Below are positions 22,482 to 29,667 of a stretch of DNA of 32,047 nt, one piece after another. Every line of letters begins with the position of its first letter. Within the stretch, counting starts at the first letter, position 1. Made by a program: the position numbers and the translations under genes. Below the pieces are notes generated by a model, which was not told the origin of the DNA, did no database searches, and saw only the letters and a list, made by a program, of their open reading frames with translations. Origin of the DNA: a virus; IMG/VR virus record IMGVR_UViG_3300021962_000389, positions 1-32,047 of that record; one strand, written 5' to 3'.

Positions 22482-22644
22482 TTTTTTTTCTATAAATAAT
22501 TAATAATTCCTCAATGGTTAAATTTTTCCCTTTGTAATCCCAAAGGTATATTGAATTAAAATCGCATTCCAAACGCAACCAAGTTACAAATTGAATAATC
22601 TCGATTAAATCGTCGTCCTTTGGAATATATTTTGTACCTTTCAT
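22453..22644 (-). CDS. Small hypothetical protein
   Basis: A 63-residue protein, MKGTKYIPKDDDLIEIIQFVTWLRLECDFNSIYLWDYKGKNLTIEELL and a basic end. It starts in an ATGA overlap with the previous gene and its 3' end overlaps the membrane microprotein. The family is not recognised. Confidence 0.6.
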   Translation of the reverse strand: MKGTKYIPKDDDLIEIIQFVTWLRLECDFNSIYLWDYKGKNLTIEELLIIYRKKNEQQRGFNR

Positions 22645-22874
22645 AATTTTTCAATTTCTTTTTTTACGTCCTCAAAATATTCAATAGTATAACTTTGTAC
22701 ATAACCACCAAATTCAGAACTTGGCATACTATGATTAATTAGCTCATCAACTGCTATTAATGCACATCGTTTTGCGTGAACTACGTTTGTAAAATAACCG
22801 TCGTCGCATTCCTCAGTCCTAATTGCGTGACAATATTTATCGAATAACTCTTTTGCTTTGTCTTTTGCTGTCAT
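22641..22874 (-). CDS. MTAKDKAKEL-family small protein
   Basis: A 77-residue protein, paralogous to the next gene: MTAKDKAKELFDKYCHAI at the start, KRCALIAVDELI in the middle and YFEDVKKEIEKL at the end. The ATG overlaps the stop of its relative (ATGA). Members of this family are common in flavobacterial phages and have no known function; the KEL...CALIAVDEI...W-eVK-EIE pattern is helical. Confidence 0.7.
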   Translation of the reverse strand: MTAKDKAKELFDKYCHAIRTEECDDGYFTNVVHAKRCALIAVDELINHSMPSSEFGGYVQSYTIEYFEDVKKEIEKL

Positions 22875-23077
22875 AGGTTTTCAATTTCTTGTTTAACTTC
22901 TTGCCAATTTATATCCTGACCATAACATTCATATTTACTGCATCCATTTTTTTCTTTTAATACCTCATCAACTGCAATTAATGCGCATTTTTTTTGCTCG
23001 TGTATTGAGGGAATAAATATTTCATTTAAAAAAATGTATTTATTTACTAACTCTTTGGCTTTCTCTTTTGCTGTCAT
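22871..23077 (-). CDS. MTAKEKAKEL-family small protein, paralogue
   Basis: A 68-residue protein that matches its downstream neighbour in the first ten residues (MTAKEKAKEL), in KKCALIAVDEVL and in the ending WQEVKQEIENL. The middle parts differ. The pair arose by tandem duplication followed by divergence. It overlaps the previous gene by ATGA. Confidence 0.7.
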   Translation of the reverse strand: MTAKEKAKELVNKYIFLNEIFIPSIHEQKKCALIAVDEVLKEKNGCSKYECYGQDINWQEVKQEIENL

Positions 23078-23313
23078 ATCTTTTTTACAAAATTATCGTT
23101 ATAGTCAAACTCCATTTCAAAAATCTCGGAGTTATCTAAATACTTAAATGTATAAATCCAATGAGAGCAAAAGGCTTTTTTTTCGTTGCTCCACTTCTCC
23201 GGCATCTCTAAATTTTTAGACGTTCCAATCATTCGGAACTCACGCCCCGCCGTTCCGACTTGAGGCAATAAGTGAATTGCGATTTTATTATTCTTTACAA
23301 TTAGATAATCCAT
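23074..23313 (-). CDS. Hypothetical protein
   Basis: A 79-residue beta-rich protein: MDYLIVKNNKIAIHLLPQVGTAGREFRMIGTSKNLEMPEKW, then KAFCSHWIYTFKYLDN and an acidic end. It shares a base with the stop of the gene upstream and overlaps the next by four bases. The family is not recognised. Confidence 0.6.
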   Translation of the reverse strand: MDYLIVKNNKIAIHLLPQVGTAGREFRMIGTSKNLEMPEKWSNEKKAFCSHWIYTFKYLDNSEIFEMEFDYNDNFVKKI

Positions 23314-23630
23314 TATTTAGGATAATTTTTATCAATATTATTTTTTACACTATTCCAAAAAATAACAAAATTACTTATTTCAGCTCTTACTTTTGCATCC
23401 AACTCAATAGCATGAGTTGTATTTGTATAATCAATAGTATAAGCGCATTTTTTATTAGCGTCAAGTATTTCATCAATTAAATCAAATATAATTTTTTTAC
23501 TTAATTCTTTATCTATAACAGCTACAATCCAGCCAATTTTTTCATCGTTATAGTCTTTATGTTTTAAATAAAATTTATTCCAAAGCTCCTCAGCTTTTTT
23601 TTCTACTGATATATCAAAATCACTTTTCAT
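23313..23630 (-). CDS. Hypothetical protein, distantly like the MTAKEKAKEL family
   Basis: A 105-residue helical protein with SVEKKAEELWNKFYLKHKD at the start, LIDEILDANKKCAYTID in the middle and VIFWNSVKNNIDKNY at the end. The layout (KA-EL--KF, then a W--VK--I ending) resembles the two-gene family downstream, so it may be an ancient relative. Its AT content looks higher than its neighbours. Function unknown. Confidence 0.55.
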   Translation of the reverse strand: MKSDFDISVEKKAEELWNKFYLKHKDYNDEKIGWIVAVIDKELSKKIIFDLIDEILDANKKCAYTIDYTNTTHAIELDAKVRAEISNFVIFWNSVKNNIDKNYPK

Positions 23631-23633
23631 AAC

Positions 23634-23888
23634 TTATAAATTTTTTATCGCCCAATTGGCGTAATCAATAATCTTTTTAAAATCCTCTTTGTCTTGATCT
23701 TTTTGTCTCCAATTGTATTTGTCAATATTAAATTTGCAAATCGCTAAGATTTCCTCCTTACTTAAGTTTGCCTCAGCTCGCTCAAAGGTATCGATACCGA
23801 TTTGATATTGCTTAGGTTTATTCTTTTGAATTTGTGCAAAAGGATTTTCAACTGAGTCAAAAAAATTTTCTTTTGGTATGTGTTTCAT
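23634..23888 (-). CDS. DUF3310-like small protein
   Basis: An 84-residue protein whose C-terminal half, IDTFERAEANLSKEEILAICKFNIDKYNWRQKDQDKEDFKKIIDYANWAI, has the layout of DUF3310 (SaV-like) phage proteins: 'id-i-a--ls--e~~ai~-fNi-KY-wR-k-K----D~-Ki--Ya'. The family is linked to nucleotide metabolism only by annotation transfer; the role is uncertain. It is the first gene after the host-type promoter and the structured leader at 23920-23981. Confidence 0.65.
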   Translation of the reverse strand: MKHIPKENFFDSVENPFAQIQKNKPKQYQIGIDTFERAEANLSKEEILAICKFNIDKYNWRQKDQDKEDFKKIIDYANWAIKNL

Positions 23889-23919
23889 AATATAAAAAAT
23901 AAACCCTCCTCGATTGCTA

Positions 23920-23969
23920 CCGCCAAGCGCAAAAGAAAAGGGAATTATTAAATACTTTACTTTGGCGGT
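23920..23969 (-). repeat. Inverted repeat in 5' leader of the accessory operon
   Basis: ACCGCCAA (23920-23927) and TTGGCGGT (23962-23969) are perfect 8-base inverted arms separated by 34 bases. In the minus-strand transcript the first arm would be near the 5' end, so the RNA would begin with a closed stem. Confidence 0.65.
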
Positions 23970-23973
23970 TGTA

Positions 23974-24006
23974 CAAATATATAAAACTTATTTTAATATA
24001 TCCAAA
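23974..24006 (-). promoter_or_regulatory. Host-type promoter for the accessory operon
   Basis: On the minus strand TTTG (24006-24003), 21 bases, TATATTTG (23981-23974). This matches the Bacteroidota consensus TTTG-N17-23-TAnnTTTG in both boxes and spacing. It overlaps the end of the helicase gene and would serve the small genes that follow. Confidence 0.7.
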
Positions 24007-25244
24007 TTATTTTCAAAAGTTTTTTTATAAATTGATATTGTAAAATCTTTTTTATTTAATACGGATTGATAAACGACTCGCTCAATACTTTTTAAATCCT
24101 TAGTGTCTTTTGAAAATACCCAAAATAAAGTATTTTCTTTGCGATCCATTGTAGTCATACGATCACGAAATTGAAAGTAAGTAGTTGCAGAAAAATCAAT
24201 ATTTATAGCAACTATATAATCCGCCATTTTTAAACTCACTCCCTCACGTCCGGATAAAAATTGTAATGCAATCCATTTGTCGGAATTATTAAAATCGTCT
24301 AAGTCAGTCGTTAATTTATCCTTAAAAACATCTTTTAACATATTTAATTCCTCCTTAAATTTATAAAAAATTGCAATTTTATGATCGCTAAATTTTTCTT
24401 TAATAAAAAGAGCTTTTGAATTATCAATTATTTTACTAGATCCGTCTTCAAATTTGCAAGTTCCTGAGGCAATTTGCAAATGTTTTTGCTGCAATTTCAC
24501 TCCGGTATCTCCGAGAATAACCTGGCCGTCGGTATTCTTAACAACTAAATTCTTTTTGAGCTTGTTAATTATCAAATTTGTGATAGGTTGCATCTCACAT
24601 TCTAAAATCATTTCGTTAACTGAGGTCGTGAAACCGGCTTGAGCTTGTGTAAAAGTTATAATATAGTGCTGTGTAATTCTACGTATTAACTGCTCTTTGG
24701 CCTGGCTGTAGTCTTTTATAACGGCGTAGCCTAAGCGTTTCTCTTTTACGTCCACATAATCAATCGCCCACTTGTAAAAGTTCGTATATTGTTTAAAAGG
24801 AGAGTAATCGGAAACCCAAAATTGATTAAACCATTGCGAGTGACTCTCCGGCGTTGGCGTTCCGGATAAAAATATCATAGGCAATTTTGAATAACGCTTT
24901 TTAAATAGCTGAGCGACTTTATTCGGCTTTGGATATGCTCCAAATCTGTGATGCTCGTCATGTATAATCAAATCAAAGTTTCCCTCAATTAAATGTAAGC
25001 TCTCATCGTTTATAATAGTAATGTCAAAGTCAAAATTAAAGTTATCGTAATCCCATTGAATTGACGAGATTGCTTTTTTCTTAGTTAGGAATAAAACTTT
25101 TTTTGCTCCGAATATCTTTGCCGTATTTAAAGCTGTCAAAGTTTTACCACAACGTACCTCCATAGCTAAATAAACAATATTTTTATGTTCTAAAACCTCA
25201 GCCGCCTGAGCTGAGATTTTAATTTGATAGTCTCTGAGTTTCAT
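23988..25244 (-). CDS. SNF2/DEAD-type helicase
   Basis: A 418-residue superfamily 2 ATPase. Visible motifs: Q-like start LRDYQIKISAQAAEVL, motif I MEVRCGKTLTALNTA near residue 31, motif II HDEHHRF (DEHH) near 96, motif III LSGTPTPES near 128, and the C-terminal domain with QFLSGREGVSLKMADYIVAIN near 335 (motif V) and YFQFRDRMTTMDRK (motif VI, with Arg finger candidates). This set is typical of small phage SNF2-like helicases adjacent to replication genes. It is likely to remodel replication or recombination intermediates. Gap to HNH gene is 2 bases. Confidence 0.9.
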   Translation of the reverse strand: MKLRDYQIKISAQAAEVLEHKNIVYLAMEVRCGKTLTALNTAKIFGAKKVLFLTKKKAISSIQWDYDNFNFDFDITIINDESLHLIEGNFDLIIHDEHHRFGAYPKPNKVAQLFKKRYSKLPMIFLSGTPTPESHSQWFNQFWVSDYSPFKQYTNFYKWAIDYVDVKEKRLGYAVIKDYSQAKEQLIRRITQHYIITFTQAQAGFTTSVNEMILECEMQPITNLIINKLKKNLVVKNTDGQVILGDTGVKLQQKHLQIASGTCKFEDGSSKIIDNSKALFIKEKFSDHKIAIFYKFKEELNMLKDVFKDKLTTDLDDFNNSDKWIALQFLSGREGVSLKMADYIVAINIDFSATTYFQFRDRMTTMDRKENTLFWVFSKDTKDLKSIERVVYQSVLNKKDFTISIYKKTFENNLDILK

Positions 25245-25246
25245 AA

Positions 25247-25744
25247 TTAGCTTAAATCTATAAATTCTCCATTAGGTTGAACATACATTCCACCATATAA
25301 ATAAATTCCTTGCTCTTCTTTATCATAACAATCTCTATCAAAATTTTTATATATATCTAAAAACAAATGATGACAATCTTTTTTATAAAATTTTTCTCCT
25401 CTAAACCAAATAGGAAACCATTTATTTATTTTTGATATTTCCTCAATATAATAACTATATCTACTTTGTAAAGTAAAATATTTTTCGTGTTCAATTTTAT
25501 GACAATTTCTGCATAAAGTAATTAAATGATTATTTGAATATTCCCAAGCATATTTATTTTTAAAATATCTAATATGATGTACTTCTAAATTATTATAATC
25601 ATCTCCACAATTAAAGCACTCGTAAAAATCTCTTTTTAATATTTCATCTCTTTTTTTAAACCAGCGAGGATCATTTAATTGATCTTCATAATTAATAAAT
25701 ATTTTATAATCATAATATTCATTAAATTTTTTAAAATTTCCCAT
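25247..25744 (-). CDS. HNH endonuclease
   Basis: A 165-residue protein with a complete HNH domain: a CFNCGD zinc pair near residue 41, LEVHHIRYF (first His) near 53, an Asn in SNNHLITL near 70 and CRNCHKIEH with the second Cys pair and last His near 80. The remainder is Tyr/Lys-rich with no known domain. It is squeezed between the helicase and primase genes with 2-base gaps. Its DNA is visibly more AT-rich than its neighbours, which fits a mobile homing-type gene. A role in DNA processing for replication or packaging is the alternative. Confidence 0.88.
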   Translation of the reverse strand: MGNFKKFNEYYDYKIFINYEDQLNDPRWFKKRDEILKRDFYECFNCGDDYNNLEVHHIRYFKNKYAWEYSNNHLITLCRNCHKIEHEKYFTLQSRYSYYIEEISKINKWFPIWFRGEKFYKKDCHHLFLDIYKNFDRDCYDKEEQGIYLYGGMYVQPNGEFIDLS

Positions 25745-25746
25745 AA

Positions 25747-28077
25747 TTAAAAAGCGATATCGTCTTCCTCGACTAATTCAACATTATTTGTTTTGATTGT
25801 AAACCAACGCATCCCGTTAGTATTTCCGTCGATATATTTTGCACCTATAAAATTGCAATACTTTTGTACCCAAATATTAAACTTTTTATTTGTCAACCAT
25901 TTTTTATAATCCTGGTATTCGGTTGTAAAATTATTAAAGTAAAAAGATTTTTCGAGTCTTTGATTGTGTGGCACGTTTTCAATATCCTTAACCCACTCCA
26001 AAAACTCCATAGAAGTCTCAGCGATAAATTTACGCATTTTAATATTTTTGGCGTTCTGAGGTACTAAGCCCAATTTCAAATAAGATTGCAAACAATAAAC
26101 CATATAATTATCAAAGCGCTTATAATCGTCCTCATCCCAGTCGTCAAATAGTTGGCGATTAAATTCGTCGTAAGGTGTCAAAGCCTTTCCGTAAAATTGT
26201 GCAAACTCAATTTCAAACCTACGACGATCGTGACTATTGCCCTCTCCTTTGATTGCGTAATTTGTAGAGATAACCATTTTAGGACTCTCCTCAACTTTTA
26301 ACTTAATAGCGTCTTTGTTTTTACGCTCGAGAGTCATTCCCTCCGTAACCAAACTAAATTTGCTCTCAAAGTCAAAATTCTTTTTGACGTCGTCAAACAC
26401 TAAAACTTGAGTCTCTGGAGATACGGTTTGGTATGGAAACGATTTTTTATCGTCAAATGACTTTCCGTCTAATATTGATATTTTTCTAATTTGTTTTAAA
26501 CCTTGAACGAATAATCCTTTCCCAGTTCCACCCTCCGGATTTTCGCTTATAACCTCATCATTTAAGATTATAGCCTTATTATTCATTTTGTTTTTATAAG
26601 TGCTTAAAAGATAGCCAACGACGCACTCGATAGCAATTGGCTCGTTGTTACTAATATTATTTATAAAAGTCTTATATTCATTTTCTAAGTCTTCAGATTG
26701 AATAAAATCTCTCTGAATAATTTGAGACTTCCAAACGTAGCCGTCAACGTCGATATAGTCAACCAATTTAACAGCGTCTTTTGTGACTTCTAAAATACCA
26801 TTCTCAAAGGCAATATAAGATTTTGTTTTGGTGTCTTTTAGCATCATTAAATCGACGCTATCAATCATTGACAAATAATTCTCTGAGAATATATTTTGAT
26901 AACTTGCGCAATAATTCCAAACGTCAATCTCTCCTCGATCCATTAAATAATTAAGTACAAAATCTTTTATTTTCTCGGCTGAGGTTTCGACTACTTTATT
27001 AGAGCTTATATAAATCCACGTTGCCTTTTGTGCCTCAGATTGAAAGTATTTTTTAAATCCATTACGCTCTAAAAATAATCGATACTTTAAATTATCAATT
27101 CTCAGTTTATTTTTTTCGCCATATTGCCAAAAGTCTTCGTGTTCGGATGCTTCCTTTATTTCGTTGAATGTATCCTCCGTAATACCGTATTTCTCAATAA
27201 CTTCCTTTTTACCTTTCTTTAAATCTACTTTTATAGAGTCTATTTTATTATAATTCTCAAAGTATTTTATATCAAAGTTACGTTTTTTATAAGCGGATTT
27301 TATTGTGGTTTTAGCCTCTGTCTCTGAGAAATCTCCTATCACTACATTATTAAGAATGTAACCCTCTGCATTGGCTTGAGAGATACCATATTCGCAAAAC
27401 GCTCCGGCCAAATCAAAAATAAAAGCGTTACGCTCTCCCTCTCTAAAATCTTTTTGCCAATTCCACTCCATTATCTTAGCAATAATTTTATCCTGGTCGG
27501 TAACCGGTAAAAGTGGAACTCTCTCCGATACATTAAATCCCTCTTCTTTTAGTATTGGATTGAAAATTTCAGCCTCCGGATTAAAATAAATATTCGGATC
27601 GTAGGACTCAAAACAAACTCGGTCAACATTTGAGTTGCTTATATCAAAATAATCGAAATTAAATTGTTTTTGAAACTCTTTAAATACTTTCGGATGAGTT
27701 TCTTTTGTGAGTTCATTTGATACTTTTATAACTCCTTTAATTCCAATTCCTGAGGGAGATATAAAAAGTAAACAAAAATGTTTATTTTGTTTTAATACTT
27801 CCAATTGAGCGAGCATCGTTTCAACGTCAGGATATTTGTCAAAATCGACAACCATTAATCCGGAATGTTGTTGAAGTGAGTTTGAGTTTCGTTCGTTAAA
27901 AATACCGGCAAAAATAATACAAGGAAGTTTTGTCTTATTTTCTTTTGCTCCGTTTCGGACTAATTCGACAATCTCTTTTGAAGTTCCTTTTTTTATCCTA
28001 TTGACTATTTTTTCAATTGGAACGTGAAAAGGTACGTCGGTTGACTTATACAAGTCTTTAAATACTGATACTATCAT
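25747..28077 (-). CDS. Replicative primase-helicase (BT4734/VirE_N domain plus SF3-type helicase)
   Basis: A 776-residue protein. Residues 1-170 resemble the BT4734-like (VirE N-terminal) domain: FHVPIEKIVNRIKKG, then HSGLMVVDFDKYPD with two acidic residues and CLLFISPSGIGIKGVIKV. This is the primase-type domain linked to Bacteroidota replication proteins. Residues 200-275 form a helical linker (WNWQKDFREGERNAFIFDLAGAF), like PriCT regions. The C-terminal helicase has Walker A PEGGTGKGLFVQGL near residue 512, Walker B TQVLVFDDV near 559 and a sensor-type segment PKMVISTNYAIKG. No DNA polymerase gene is seen, so the phage probably loads host polymerase. A terminator hairpin lies directly upstream of its start codon. 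Confidence 0.88.
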   Translation of the reverse strand: MIVSVFKDLYKSTDVPFHVPIEKIVNRIKKGTSKEIVELVRNGAKENKTKLPCIIFAGIFNERNSNSLQQHSGLMVVDFDKYPDVETMLAQLEVLKQNKHFCLLFISPSGIGIKGVIKVSNELTKETHPKVFKEFQKQFNFDYFDISNSNVDRVCFESYDPNIYFNPEAEIFNPILKEEGFNVSERVPLLPVTDQDKIIAKIMEWNWQKDFREGERNAFIFDLAGAFCEYGISQANAEGYILNNVVIGDFSETEAKTTIKSAYKKRNFDIKYFENYNKIDSIKVDLKKGKKEVIEKYGITEDTFNEIKEASEHEDFWQYGEKNKLRIDNLKYRLFLERNGFKKYFQSEAQKATWIYISSNKVVETSAEKIKDFVLNYLMDRGEIDVWNYCASYQNIFSENYLSMIDSVDLMMLKDTKTKSYIAFENGILEVTKDAVKLVDYIDVDGYVWKSQIIQRDFIQSEDLENEYKTFINNISNNEPIAIECVVGYLLSTYKNKMNNKAIILNDEVISENPEGGTGKGLFVQGLKQIRKISILDGKSFDDKKSFPYQTVSPETQVLVFDDVKKNFDFESKFSLVTEGMTLERKNKDAIKLKVEESPKMVISTNYAIKGEGNSHDRRRFEIEFAQFYGKALTPYDEFNRQLFDDWDEDDYKRFDNYMVYCLQSYLKLGLVPQNAKNIKMRKFIAETSMEFLEWVKDIENVPHNQRLEKSFYFNNFTTEYQDYKKWLTNKKFNIWVQKYCNFIGAKYIDGNTNGMRWFTIKTNNVELVEEDDIAF

Positions 28078-28082
28078 AGTGT

Positions 28083-28133
28083 AAAAAAATAGTCCCCAAT
28101 ACCAGCAGTGGTAGTTGCGTGGTATTAGGGACT
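28083..28133 (-). terminator. Terminator hairpin directly before the primase start (attenuator candidate)
   Basis: On the minus strand AGTCCCTAATACCA pairs with TGGTATTGGGGACT (14 pairs including one G-U), extended by GCA/TGC around an 8-base loop ACTACCAC, and followed by A and seven Ts. The start codon lies 5 bases after the T-run. An intrinsic terminator in this position would block the primase gene unless bypassed, so it looks like an attenuator. Confidence 0.8.
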
Positions 28134-28174
28134 TTGTAAAAAGTTAAATTATGGCTACCACTCCAAATGTTTTT

Positions 28175-28182
28175 CAAAGATA
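28175..28182 (-). promoter_or_regulatory. Host-type -7 box before the primase leader
   Basis: TATCTTTG on the minus strand fits TAnnTTTG and is identical to the box at 31599-31606. No TTTG is seen 17-23 bases upstream. Transcription from here would give a leader of about 90 bases ending in the terminator hairpin. Confidence 0.5.
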
Positions 28183-28221
28183 ATAATAAATTTTATATAA
28201 ACTAATTTTTTTTATTTTTTT

Positions 28222-28332
28222 TTAATAGTACACATACAACACATTTTTTTGGAAAATGTACCCCCCCCTTTACATTTCAAAATTTTATTTTCTAAGGGGG
28301 TATAGGGAAACGCTTAAAATGTGTACTATTAA
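28222..28332. repeat. Nested inverted repeats, candidate replication origin
   Basis: Outer arms: TTAATAGTACACAT (28222-28235) and ATGTGTACTATTAA (28319-28332), 14 perfect pairs. Inside: CCCCCTT (28264-28270) with AAGGGGG (28294-28300), and AAATGTA (28254-28260) with TACATTT (28271-28277), which cannot both form with the first. An eight-C run sits between them. Its place between SSB-like and primase-helicase genes suggests an origin or a protein-binding regulatory region. Confidence 0.55.
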
Positions 28333-28334
28333 GC

Positions 28335-28360
28335 AAAAAAAGGAGGACTTAAGTCCTCCG
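28335..28360 (-). terminator. Terminator after the SSB-like gene
   Basis: A perfect palindrome GGAGGACTTAAGTCCTCC (28342-28359) is followed on the minus strand by seven Ts. It lies 27 bases after the stop codon and ends the early operon. Confidence 0.9.
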
Positions 28361-28386
28361 ATTTCCATTATTAACCAAACTAATTA

Positions 28387-29076
28387 TTAAAAATCTAAAT
28401 CGTCCTCGTCGATAACCTCATCGCTTTCAATTGGTGCAATTGTATCGATAGGCTCGGCTTTCGCTAAATACGTTTTTAAATAAGCCTCCAATACATTGTA
28501 AGCCTCGTCAGCTAAGTCAGCCTCTGAGTCGCTTAATGACTTCTCAAACGCAAATCCTGGCGTTGTATATTTAACAGCTCCCTTTTTGCCGTCGATTGCT
28601 TTGTCAACTACAACCCACTCGTCAGTTAACCTGGATCGAGTCTTTGCTGTAAAATCTCCGTAACTTTGGCACGCTGCTCCCTTAAGTTGTAAATTAGCAA
28701 TTGATCCGTCTTCGAGCATACAATATACGCTCTTAACGTAATGACCTCCGGCAGCCTTAATTTTCTCTTTAATGTCTTTGTAAAGTCCTTTTGCGATTTC
28801 GTTTCCTTTGAATGGTTTGACAACCATTTCGTCACGTGAGATAAATTTAACCTCGTTGGAATTGATTTGACTTGAGCTTGCATCGTTCCAACCTTTTACG
28901 GTGTGTAATTCGTCAAGTACTAAGAATTTAAAAGGCAAAGGGATTGCGACGTTTTCTTTGGTTTCTTTGTCGTAATAGCTGAAACCTTTGTCGTTTGATT
29001 TCCACTCAATAAATTTAGTTGAGGGATTTGTTTGTGGTTGTGCAAACGCTTGTCTGCGATTTGAAATTGTACTCAT
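28387..29076 (-). CDS. Putative single-stranded DNA-binding protein
   Basis: A 229-residue protein. The body (residues 15-175) is beta-rich, with STKFIEWKSNDKGFSYYDKETKENVAIPLPFKFLVLDEL and DGSIANLQLKGAACQSYGDF, consistent with an OB-fold seen in phage SSB-like proteins. It ends with an acidic tail and hydrophobic tip, DSDEVIDEDDLDF-like (IESDEVIDEDDLDF), analogous to the DDDLPF tip that bacterial SSBs use to recruit partners. It precedes the replication block. Direct evidence is the tail and position; the fold is inferred. Confidence 0.7.
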   Translation of the reverse strand: MSTISNRRQAFAQPQTNPSTKFIEWKSNDKGFSYYDKETKENVAIPLPFKFLVLDELHTVKGWNDASSSQINSNEVKFISRDEMVVKPFKGNEIAKGLYKDIKEKIKAAGGHYVKSVYCMLEDGSIANLQLKGAACQSYGDFTAKTRSRLTDEWVVVDKAIDGKKGAVKYTTPGFAFEKSLSDSEADLADEAYNVLEAYLKTYLAKAEPIDTIAPIESDEVIDEDDLDF

Positions 29077-29141
29077 AATTTTATTTATTTATGGAGTGAA
29101 ATTAATAGATGCCCACCCCTTGCATCGGTATTATGATATTG

Positions 29142-29273
29142 CTAAATTATATAATTCTTTTTAATTAACAAAATTTTTCGGTATAAATTATTAACTCTCT
29201 CGGAATTTACGCCTCGTTTATAATAAAAATTCAATACTCTTTTAATCCTTGTTAGTTCGCTTTGCTTACTCAT
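29142..29273 (-). CDS. Small basic protein
   Basis: A 43-residue ORF starting inside the last codons of the preceding gene (ATGAGTAA overlap). It is strongly basic: MSKQSELTRIKRVLNFYYKR followed by a Lys/Ile-rich end. Base-pair-level overlap and filling of a 190-base gap suggest a real gene. It might bind nucleic acid, but there is no motif. Confidence 0.5.
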   Translation of the reverse strand: MSKQSELTRIKRVLNFYYKRGVNSERVNNLYRKILLIKKNYII

Positions 29274-29478
29274 AAACTTCCTCCAAATCTAAATAACGAT
29301 AAGTATTTGTAAATTTACCCCAGTCAACGACAACCGGAAGTCCCGGAGAGCGTTTTGGGTTTTTATATTCATTTCCTACCTCGACAATCACTCCGACTTT
29401 GTCAGTTGGATTGTGTTTATCGATTTCCATTGCAAAAACGCTTGTCTCTTTTAGTTTTACTTTTTGACCTACTTTCAT
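29266..29478 (-). CDS. Small beta-barrel-like hypothetical protein
   Basis: A 70-residue protein: KVGQKVKLKETSVFAMEIDKHNPTDKVGVIVEVGNEY then LPVVVDWGKFTNTYRYLDLEEV. The 'vG--Vkl---s------NP-~~-G-V-~v------~-V-W-n---n-Y---DLE' pattern is found in many small phage proteins and resembles a KOW/SH3-like fold. No function known. Confidence 0.65.
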   Translation of the reverse strand: MKVGQKVKLKETSVFAMEIDKHNPTDKVGVIVEVGNEYKNPKRSPGLPVVVDWGKFTNTYRYLDLEEVYE

Positions 29479-29485
29479 TTTTTAA

Positions 29486-29662
29486 TTATTTAATTATTTT
29501 TTTTTCTATTGTTATTGGAGAAGTATCTTTGCCTATCATTTGATCTTTTATTCCTTGTAATGTAATTTCTAAAATTCCAATTAATTCTATTGGACTAAAA
29601 CCGTCATTTGTTCTTGACATTGTTAAACTTTCTTCATTCCAAGTTATTTCATATTTTTTCAT
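29486..29662 (-). CDS. Small hypothetical protein
   Basis: A 58-residue ORF in the gap between two clear genes: MKKYEITWNEESLTMSRTND then GFSPIELIGILEITLQGIKDQM. The 'GFSP~E~IGiLE' helix followed by a charged tail resembles other small phage proteins in which this segment is conserved. It starts 5 bases after the stop of the gene upstream and ends 7 bases before the next. Confidence 0.62.
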   Translation of the reverse strand: MKKYEITWNEESLTMSRTNDGFSPIELIGILEITLQGIKDQMIGKDTSPITIEKKIIK

Positions 29663-29667
29663 AATAT

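Larger units (their letters stand above)
28078..28386. other. 309-bp gene-free regulatory stretch between SSB-like and primase genes
   Basis: No ORF of convincing quality is present. From high to low coordinates it holds a rho-independent terminator (28335-28360), a large nested inverted repeat with poly-C/poly-G arms (28222-28332), a T-rich stretch, a TATCTTTG box (28175-28182), a leader complementary to the terminator loop (28155-28162) and the terminator hairpin (28083-28133). This is the most structured non-coding DNA in the window. Confidence 0.85.

Noticed and set aside
28626-28883. Minus-strand 85-residue ORF in the SSB-like gene.
   Set aside because: Out-of-frame shadow of a longer gene with a coherent protein sequence.
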